This document shows positions 54,329 through 61,142 of a DNA stretch of 64,000 bases, in pieces. The first letter of the stretch is position 1. Every line of letters starts with the position of its first letter. The notes below the pieces were generated by a model, which searched no databases, was not told the DNA's origin, and saw only the letters and a list, made by a program, of their open reading frames with translations. Source of the DNA: Nodosilinea sp. FACHB-141 (lineage in GTDB: Bacteria > Cyanobacteriota > Cyanobacteriia > Phormidesmidales > Phormidesmidaceae); assembly GCF_014696135.1 (NCBI RefSeq), contig NZ_JACJPP010000002.1, forward strand, positions 124,001 to 188,000, in the 5' to 3' direction. Made by a program: the position numbers and the translations under genes.

Positions 54329-57300
54329 TACGGTTGCCTCCTGTGCAGGGTCTGCGACACATGGGTGAGAAGGGCAGGATAGCTGAGATGAACCAGCCCT
54401 CGACGGCGAGAGTGCAAAATTTCGACTTCTCCGGTAGCTTCCCGAGTGGCAGGGGAGATCCACCGAAAGGGATCTAACACGGGGATGAGCTGCCCACCTT
54501 TGACCCCTCGCTCAGCTTCAATAAAGTGCAACCCCCGCAGTACCGCTATCAGACAGGGATGGATCTGGGAATCGCCCTCTGGGTCAAGCAGGTGCTGGCG
54601 GCCACGCTCTGCCCTAATGTCTCGCACCCGATGGTCAGACACCAAGAAGTACACACAGAACCCGGACTGGGGCCGCTTTTCTTCATCGACGGCATGCAGC
54701 GTGGCAAAGGTGTAGACCGGAATGATGTCTCGCACCACATCCATGGCGGTATTGGGGAGAAAATTGACGTGGTCTTCAGCTTTTAAAATTTCAAAGGCGG
54801 CTTCTTTGCGGTCCCGCTTCCGCAGGCGGGTAGCGGGGAAAACATCTCGTAGTAGGGGGTAAAGGATCAGGTCTGGAAACGATTGAAAGACCTCTTCGAG
54901 AAAGGTGACTGGGGTCAAAGGCGAGTTGTGGTCAGCAATGCGGTTGAGATGTCGCCCCCCATAGGCATGGGACAGCAAAATGATGTGCTTGCAGCCGAGC
55001 TGGCGAAGATGTCCGATTTCTTCTCGAACGAGGCGTTGGTTTTGCATCTCCTCGTGGGATCTGACAATGTCAGATTGGGTGCGCTCTGGCTTTAGCTCGT
55101 ACCCGGAAAAGGGTTGGGCGATCGCTGAGGCGATATAGCTCTGGGTAAAGAACAGGTGGCTTCTGTTGTCGCCATTTGAAGTGGGGGCCTCATCACAGGG
55201 GCGCGTGGAGTAGGAAATCAGGCCGATTGTCTCGACATGAGGTTGAGACGGGGTGGTCAGCGCCAGGGGAAAAGCACTGACTAGGGCATCAAACGCGCCA
55301 GACTTAACATACCGAGCTGAATCAGAGGCCAGATTATCTAGGGTGATCCCTTGCATGCGGACTGGACCATCTTGAGCCAGTAGTGCCTCTATGGACTGGG
55401 CAGCTCCGTAGACGTATGCTTCGCCTTCGCTATCGCTGTTTTTGCCAGTCTGCTGAAGACGCAGCATCAGGGTCGTAAAGTCTGTCGGCGACTCCGCCGC
55501 ACCCTCTCGCAATCGCTGAATGATTCGCCACAGGCAGCAGTAAATTAATAGGGGAAAGGCGGCGATCGCGGCAGCATGCCACTGTTGGGTGTCTGCCCCT
55601 CCTTTTTGAGCCCTACTCTGACGGGTCAACGTGCGCAACTCATACTCAACTAGCACTGACGACGATAGCGCCCATGCTTTAGCCTGCTTGGCTGTTGGGG
55701 TTAAATTGTAGGGCTGGTCTTTACCCGACTCGCAGGGTACCCAGATAACCTGAAGTAGCTGCCCCGGAAACAAGCGCTGGGCCTGCATGATGTGGGGGTC
55801 TGCGCCCTTGTTGGGTACCAGGTTGTGCTCTGTTAGCTCGGTGGTGACTTTGAGGGAAAACAGCAGTTGAGTCACATCGGGAGTATCAGAAATTTCGATG
55901 TGGTTAAACCATTCCACTGACTCCTGATTCTGAGTTGGGGCACTCACCAACAGGTCTTTTACCCCTGGTTCAGCCCCTTCCAACCGGCTCCAGGCGACAA
56001 CGCCCCGTTTCACGCAAATAAATTGTTGCGCTGTGCGGCGCTGGGCCTGAGCCACAATTTTGTTGCCTTTGTCTTGCAGCAGCTTAATCATCGCCCGCGA
56101 AACGGCCTGCATGGCTCCGGTGCGATCCCTAAGATCTTGAATCAAGGTTTGGATGCCAGGTCTGCCGTCAGCCATTAAGGTCGCCAGGCGTGTTTGGAGA
56201 GTCTGGGTAATTGTGGTCGTCGAAATCTCCTGAGCTTCCCCGGAGAGTTTAGGGATGACGGCGTCCAGCACAATTAGCTCAGCCAGGCGTCGGCACAGGC
56301 TGTAGGGTGACACGCTTAGCGGATCTTCCGCCAGCAGAGTTTCGCTGATGAAGTCTAGGCGAGCGTCAAAGGCCGGTTTCCCTTTTTCAGGATTATTGCC
56401 ATTGATGCGGAAGCGATAGCTGACTCCTCGCTGCACACCATAGCTGTCTTTACTGCTGACCTTCTCCTCAAAAATTTGAGTTTTCCATTCGGGCCATACC
56501 GCTAGGCATGTGTAGAAGGTGGCTTGGTTTAGGTAGGTGGCCAGGTCAAACTCAGCATTCTGACCGTAATGAGCGGTCAGGTCAACAGATAGGCCATCCG
56601 CTTTAACCGTTTCCACCAGCGCTAGAGCCCTGTCGATATACTCTACCAGGTATTGATTATCGCGCTGGGTACTGCTACGAGCCTGCTCGGCAACGGTCTC
56701 CATGATTCTGAAGGCGACGTTTAGCCGCACGCGGGACAGCGCTGCGTCGTCTAGAAAATTGAGGAATCGCGTAATCTGGCTATCGGCGCGATCGCGTTCA
56801 GCCTCCAGGCTGTCGATGGCATCACCGATATCATCTTCGTCAAAGCCGCGCTGCTCAAGGCGAGATGCGATCGCTTCTTTCATGCGGCCAAAGCAGTTAT
56901 CGGCCTCGACCTGTTCGACCGCCACCAAAACCTTGGCGACTGCCGCAGAACGGTTGCGATCGCTGGAGTCAAACGCCAGGGGCTGAAGATTAGCCTGGTA
57001 AACCTGATCTTTGAAAGTGGCTCCTACAGAGGAGGCCAGGGTTTGAAGCTGCTGGGCCGGGCGATCTAGCAACAGCTTGGGCAGGTCAGACTCATCTGGT
57101 AGAGCAGCGTCCAGAGCCTGATCGATAGCCGCGATCATTTTGTCGAGGTGCCCCGGTAGCTTGGCTGGGTTGCCCTCGGGTAGCTCTCCGCCCAGCTTGG
57201 CCCTGAGGCCAAAGGGAGGCGCATTAAAATCTTGGACAAAACCGCCTGTATCCGAGGGTTTGAAGGCGTCTTTGAACTTGGTGTGGGAGAAAAGCCTAAG

Positions 57301-57513
57301 CAAGACCGCTGAGGTACAAACCCGCAGACGGGTCTTGTTTGTTGCTGGGTCGGCGCTGAAGAGAAACAGCGATCGCTTTTTTGGGTCGGAATCCTGAGAT
57401 GGATCCTGTTCGGTAACGATTGAATCGGCAAGTAGCTCTAGGAGCTTAGCCAGATCGACAGATGGCCGAGCTGAAGGTGCCTGAATCTTGGCACCCCGAT
57501 CTTGGGTAGTCAT
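54328..57513 (-). CDS. Large uncharacterised protein, partner of the helicase-like protein
   Basis: The 1061-residue protein starts at the ATG at 57513 (MTTQDRGAK), with AGGAGG 10 nt upstream; a longer frame begins inside the promoter at 57624. The first 350 residues are helical (RFLNFLDDAALSRVRLNVAF). The middle has mixed structure with a short basic strand (QFICVKRGVVAWSRLEG). The C-terminal 350 residues alternate strands and helices: ETIGLISYSTRPCDEA, CKHIILLSHAYGGRHLNR, FCVYFLVSDHRVRDI, GLVHLSYPALLTHVSQTL. I recognise no catalytic motif with confidence. A divergent RNase-H/PIWI-like fold is one possibility, from strand order only. It has a separate promoter and is translationally coupled to the next gene, so the pair probably acts together. 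Confidence 0.78.
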   Translation of the reverse strand: MTTQDRGAKIQAPSARPSVDLAKLLELLADSIVTEQDPSQDSDPKKRSLFLFSADPATNKTRLRVCTSAVLLRLFSHTKFKDAFKPSDTGGFVQDFNAPPFGLRAKLGGELPEGNPAKLPGHLDKMIAAIDQALDAALPDESDLPKLLLDRPAQQLQTLASSVGATFKDQVYQANLQPLAFDSSDRNRSAAVAKVLVAVEQVEADNCFGRMKEAIASRLEQRGFDEDDIGDAIDSLEAERDRADSQITRFLNFLDDAALSRVRLNVAFRIMETVAEQARSSTQRDNQYLVEYIDRALALVETVKADGLSVDLTAHYGQNAEFDLATYLNQATFYTCLAVWPEWKTQIFEEKVSSKDSYGVQRGVSYRFRINGNNPEKGKPAFDARLDFISETLLAEDPLSVSPYSLCRRLAELIVLDAVIPKLSGEAQEISTTTITQTLQTRLATLMADGRPGIQTLIQDLRDRTGAMQAVSRAMIKLLQDKGNKIVAQAQRRTAQQFICVKRGVVAWSRLEGAEPGVKDLLVSAPTQNQESVEWFNHIEISDTPDVTQLLFSLKVTTELTEHNLVPNKGADPHIMQAQRLFPGQLLQVIWVPCESGKDQPYNLTPTAKQAKAWALSSSVLVEYELRTLTRQSRAQKGGADTQQWHAAAIAAFPLLIYCCLWRIIQRLREGAAESPTDFTTLMLRLQQTGKNSDSEGEAYVYGAAQSIEALLAQDGPVRMQGITLDNLASDSARYVKSGAFDALVSAFPLALTTPSQPHVETIGLISYSTRPCDEAPTSNGDNRSHLFFTQSYIASAIAQPFSGYELKPERTQSDIVRSHEEMQNQRLVREEIGHLRQLGCKHIILLSHAYGGRHLNRIADHNSPLTPVTFLEEVFQSFPDLILYPLLRDVFPATRLRKRDRKEAAFEILKAEDHVNFLPNTAMDVVRDIIPVYTFATLHAVDEEKRPQSGFCVYFLVSDHRVRDIRAERGRQHLLDPEGDSQIHPCLIAVLRGLHFIEAERGVKGGQLIPVLDPFRWISPATREATGEVEILHSRRRGLVHLSYPALLTHVSQTLHRRQP

Positions 57514-57594
57514 ATTGGGTGGTCCTCCTTTTCTCGGTCTTGCGACCGCTTCACTCTCCCAGGCGACCAACCCAGAGGAGTGGGAACTAAACAA

Positions 57595-57624
57595 TGAATA
57601 ACTTAGTATTTCCCAAAATGTCAA
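57595..57624 (-). promoter_or_regulatory. Candidate promoter for the 1061/1294-residue gene pair
   Basis: On the minus strand TTGACA (57624-57619) is followed after 18 bp by TATTCA (57600-57595). A start near 57588 would give a leader of about 75 nt to the ATG at 57513. The -35 is perfect; the -10 is a moderate match. Confidence 0.55.
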
Positions 57625-57777
57625 GTCCAGCTAAGAATCTTCGATGAAGTCTAGCTTTTCCTATTACCTGGCCAGCCGACCTGATAGCAAAAATTTCGGT
57701 ATGGCCAGACTTTTAGCGAACAGAAAGATAGTAGTTCAAAATTCATTATGGTATTTTGCTAGCAGGCTTTAGATTAG
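57625..57777. other. Gap between the two gene blocks of the island operon
   Basis: 153 bp, AT-rich, with no gene and no clear terminator for the upstream genes, so read-through from the DUF6884 gene is possible. TGGCCA-containing motifs at about 57668-57675 and 57702-57708 are the only local symmetry. Confidence 0.4.
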
Positions 57778-58194
57778 CTAACTATGGCCATTAAACCAGG
57801 ACAGTTGTTTCCCGATGGCTAATCCCTTCAGAGGAATAACTACAACATATTCAGCGTCGTTAAGTTTTGGGGCAAGATTTTCACGGTACGTCTCTCCAGC
57901 AAAAATATGGATTTCACTAGAGTTATTGGTCAATCTTTTAATTTCATCAAGCACATTCTGAGCCCATTCGTTTCTAGCCTCTGAAGGAATTGACTTCAAA
58001 GTCTTATCATAGGGAGAAATAACATCAGAAGGCTCGACAAGCCCATGCTGAGCTGAAAGAATAAACCAAATTGAGTAGTGTTTCTCAACGTAAGCCTTAG
58101 CTTTAATGAACCAGGTTGACTGGTAAAGGTCTTTAGCAGCGCAAGGGTAGTATTGCTTTTTGCTAACACAAGAGACTAATGCAATTTTATCCAT
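57778..58194 (-). CDS. DUF6884 protein
   Basis: The protein is 138 residues from the ATG at 58194. It shows IALVSCVSKKQYYPCAAKDLY and FILSAQHGLVEPSDVISPYD, the two hallmarks of DUF6884. The S-A-x-H-G-L-v-x-P motif resembles the core of YaaA-fold proteins, which bind DNA; that link is inference. It begins 6 nt upstream of the GIY-YIG stop's end, so the two are coupled. In this context it is likely a recognition or accessory component rather than an enzyme with known chemistry. Confidence 0.8.
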   Translation of the reverse strand: MDKIALVSCVSKKQYYPCAAKDLYQSTWFIKAKAYVEKHYSIWFILSAQHGLVEPSDVISPYDKTLKSIPSEARNEWAQNVLDEIKRLTNNSSEIHIFAGETYRENLAPKLNDAEYVVVIPLKGLAIGKQLSWFNGHS

Positions 58195-58199
58195 GCAAG

Positions 58200-59108
58200 T
58201 CAACCCATGAATTGAGCGGAGGGAAGCTGCTCAGTCACTAGCAAATGCGAGGCAATCAAGTCGTTTTCAAGCTCTAACCGGTGGTGCTCTTTCCAAATAG
58301 GGTTTATTACCCAAGAAAACTCAAGCGGGCAAGCCTCTTGAAAGACTAAGTCTTGTGCTCTCCTGGCTCTACTGACTTTACTTAGATGGGCCTTTAGCCT
58401 GGCCTGCAATTGACCTTGCCCAATATAAACCAGGTTTTTTCTACCTTGGCTGCGAATTCGATATAAGCCCTGAGCTTCTTGAGGAATTTTCAAAATAGCT
58501 TCTGGTGGTAGCCACTCTGACCACTGATGACCAGCCCAGTTTGCCCTGTCTGGAATGCTCATCAAAGACCCAGTTGGTTGAATACCAAGAACATGACTGT
58601 TATCCAATGCTAATGTCAATCCGCCTCTATTGCGCTTCCCTAAAGCTGTCAGGCGGGCGTTATTGGCTGTGGACATTTGGTACCCAGTTGGCATTCTGCC
58701 GAAGTTAACCTCTGGAGACCTTTGATGAGTATATCGGTACAAGCTAATGGATAGCGCCTCTAGCCCCTTACGCCAGGGAGTACTCCACTCTCCGTCTAGA
58801 ATAGACACTTCAAAGTTGCAGCCTTCGGCATGCCTAATAGACCAAAGCGCGGGTGCAGCAGTATGAGGGTCTCTGTATGGCATTTCTACAGCGTATATAC
58901 CTCTCAACATTCCCATACGCTTTTTGAGATTCATGTTGCCTGCACCGGTTTGACCAATGTAAGCCAGTTCTTGCTGCCCTGCTCGGCGGATGCGATAGAG
59001 CCCTGGCAATGAAGGAATCCGATTACCCCTCCAACATTCGTACAGAGGTTGCCAATCCGACCAATGAGCTAACTGCTGAACCACCCAGCCAGAGAAATTT
59101 TCAAACAT
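58200..59108 (-). CDS. Protein with two GIY-YIG nuclease-like domains
   Basis: The protein is 302 residues from the ATG at 59108 (MFENFSGWVV). It contains two GIY-YIG motifs: GLYRIRRAGQQELAYIGQTG near residue 36 and GLYRIRSQGRKNLVYIGQGQ near residue 215. Each is followed by a basic helix (LKKRMGML; LQARLKAHL) that usually carries the catalytic Arg. A later Glu (HHRLELENDLIA) could serve as metal ligand for the second copy. The longer TTG start at 59156 lies inside the helicase gene and is unlikely. The start overlaps the UvrD stop, so translation is coupled. Two copies in one chain could cut both strands or dimerise internally; this is inference. Confidence 0.82.
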   Translation of the reverse strand: MFENFSGWVVQQLAHWSDWQPLYECWRGNRIPSLPGLYRIRRAGQQELAYIGQTGAGNMNLKKRMGMLRGIYAVEMPYRDPHTAAPALWSIRHAEGCNFEVSILDGEWSTPWRKGLEALSISLYRYTHQRSPEVNFGRMPTGYQMSTANNARLTALGKRNRGGLTLALDNSHVLGIQPTGSLMSIPDRANWAGHQWSEWLPPEAILKIPQEAQGLYRIRSQGRKNLVYIGQGQLQARLKAHLSKVSRARRAQDLVFQEACPLEFSWVINPIWKEHHRLELENDLIASHLLVTEQLPSAQFMG

Positions 59109-61134
59109 GGAGCGAAAGAAACTGTGTGGGCTTTCCCTGCCAGCAAAGATAGGCAAAGTCGCGGGCGCGGGTGATGGTGACGTAGAGCAGATGTCGTTCT
59201 AGTTCGATAGATTCTGCCTTGGCCTCATCATCGGAGGCTTCCGAAAGAGCTTTCGGGAGCGGCAGAATGTTATGTGACAAATCGATGGCAAATACCGCTT
59301 TGAACTCTAGGCCTTTGGCACGATGCATGGTGCCGAGGCGAACGGCGAAACCTGACTCGTTGTCTTGACTGTTTAGGTTGATGTAAGGGATTTGTAGGCT
59401 CTGTAAATGCTCTTGAACTGGGGATAGAAGATAGCGAGTTCTAGCAAATATACCGACTTCAGATAGCAAAAGCCCTCGCTCGGTCAGATTTTGAATTTCT
59501 TTAGCAACAAATTGGGCTTGCTGTTCGGGGCTGTCAAAGGCGGTGAGAACAGGTTCTGGGCCTTGAAGCAAACTGACGGTGCCCTTGCGGGTTTCGCGGC
59601 TACCGTCTAAGTCATCGCTTTCGAGGTCGGTAATGCGGTCGGCAAAGCGGCGAATTTGCTCGGTGGTGCGGTAGTTGATCTTCAGCGTGCGCGATCGCCC
59701 TTGAACGTTGATACCCAGAGACTTGAGGGAGAATTTGCCTTGATAGATACGCTGCCCCCCATCGCCTACCATCATGAAGCTGTTAGGGCCATCTCCAGCT
59801 AGAGCGGCGAGGAACTTGAGCTCTTGGGGGCGGAGGTCTTGGACTTCATCGACAATAACGGCGTCATAGCCCTGGCTGACTAACCCATGGGCTAGAACGT
59901 CGCTGGCGCGGCGAAAGTAGTGACCCCAATCGGCTTTGTGGTCGTTGTCGAGGTGGGCCAAGACTTTTTCGAGCACCTGCCAGACCTGGCGACGATCGCG
60001 CACGGTGAGGGGAGTGCCACGTCCTTTTCGGCTAACGGAGCGAAATTCATCCCAGGTCAGAATGCCGTGGGGTTGAATGACTAAACGCCACTCTTGCCAG
60101 AGGGACGTAATGTCTAGAGGGCAGGTGGGCGAGCTGTAGAGTTCGAGGAGCGGTTTGATGTCGCTATCGCCGACGGTACGACAGCCTTGTTTTGCTTTGC
60201 CCAAAACTGAACTGGCTTGGCTGGCTACGGAGGTGACGGTGATATTGTCTGACTCTTCTGGGGTGCAGAGGAGTTGGAGGTTGTGCTTTAGGTTGTCGCA
60301 CAGGGTGTTAACGAAGGTCGTTAAGAGTACCTTTTTGCCTTGGCGGGCTAGGTGCCGGGCGCGATGGAGGGCGACGACGGTTTTGCCCGTGCCTGCAGAA
60401 CCTGTCACTTTGACAGGGCCATTGAAATTACCGGTCACTAGCCGCCGCTGAGAGGGATGGAGAAAACCAATCCAGGTGGCTAGCGGGGCCTGGAGCATTT
60501 TCTCCAGTTCGCCCTGGCTTTTCACGGTAATAAAGCGGCGCTGGGTGTCGGCATTGTCAGCCACAGCCTTGGATGTGGGTGCAACAGGAGGAGCCACCAA
60601 TTCCCCTGAGGCCACTTGCAGCAGTCGTTCTGAGACTTCTTCGGGAAGTCTCTCGATGATGTTGAGCAGGTCATCGGCGGTGATCAGCTGCCGCAGCACG
60701 GGCAGCCAGTCGTTGGGCAACCCCAAACTCAGCAAGTAATCGTCTTCATAGGCATCAAACAGACCAACTTGCCAAGATTCTCGCCTGGGGACAATTTCTT
60801 CGACAGACTCAACGACTTCGACGATCTGTAGGGCTCCTGTCTTGTCATTAAACTCGACCTTGCGGTTGCTGGCCCAGTGGTAAGCGTCGTCGTGGTGCCC
60901 GGCATGGAGCAATGCCCAGGTATCGCCATCTTTATAGACGATTGCTCTCAGATCTTGGGTAATGCGTGCTGACCAGAGGTTATCGTTTTTGATTTTGGTA
61001 AGGCGCTCCAAACTGAGGCTGGGTTGGGCTGGGTTGTCCTGAAATTTGAGAATAAAGTCGTTGGCCCGTTTGACTTCTGCGCCACTCAAGCTAACCAAGG
61101 ATTGAAATAGAGATTTGCAGATCAGTACATTCAT
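59101..61134 (-). CDS. UvrD/Rep-type helicase with RelE-like N-terminal domain
   Basis: The 677-residue protein starts with about 100 residues of RelE/ParE-like fold (LTKIKNDNLWSARITQDLRA; IVYKDGDTWALLHAGHHDDA). The superfamily-1 helicase follows: Walker A GSAGTGKT (245-252), motif II VIVDEVQDL, motif III FMMVGDGGQRIYQ, motif IV KINYRTTEQIRRFA, motif V LGTMHRAKGLEFKAV and motif VI LYVTITRARDF. All motifs are intact, so it should be an active 3'-5' DNA translocase. The ATG is 8 bp after the stop of the DUF1998 helicase gene. RelE-UvrD fusions are found in defence islands; here the fold may sense or bind rather than cleave RNA, as no RelE catalytic residues can be assigned. Confidence 0.9.
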   Translation of the reverse strand: MNVLICKSLFQSLVSLSGAEVKRANDFILKFQDNPAQPSLSLERLTKIKNDNLWSARITQDLRAIVYKDGDTWALLHAGHHDDAYHWASNRKVEFNDKTGALQIVEVVESVEEIVPRRESWQVGLFDAYEDDYLLSLGLPNDWLPVLRQLITADDLLNIIERLPEEVSERLLQVASGELVAPPVAPTSKAVADNADTQRRFITVKSQGELEKMLQAPLATWIGFLHPSQRRLVTGNFNGPVKVTGSAGTGKTVVALHRARHLARQGKKVLLTTFVNTLCDNLKHNLQLLCTPEESDNITVTSVASQASSVLGKAKQGCRTVGDSDIKPLLELYSSPTCPLDITSLWQEWRLVIQPHGILTWDEFRSVSRKGRGTPLTVRDRRQVWQVLEKVLAHLDNDHKADWGHYFRRASDVLAHGLVSQGYDAVIVDEVQDLRPQELKFLAALAGDGPNSFMMVGDGGQRIYQGKFSLKSLGINVQGRSRTLKINYRTTEQIRRFADRITDLESDDLDGSRETRKGTVSLLQGPEPVLTAFDSPEQQAQFVAKEIQNLTERGLLLSEVGIFARTRYLLSPVQEHLQSLQIPYINLNSQDNESGFAVRLGTMHRAKGLEFKAVFAIDLSHNILPLPKALSEASDDEAKAESIELERHLLYVTITRARDFAYLCWQGKPTQFLSLHV

Positions 61135-61142
61135 AGGGTTGC

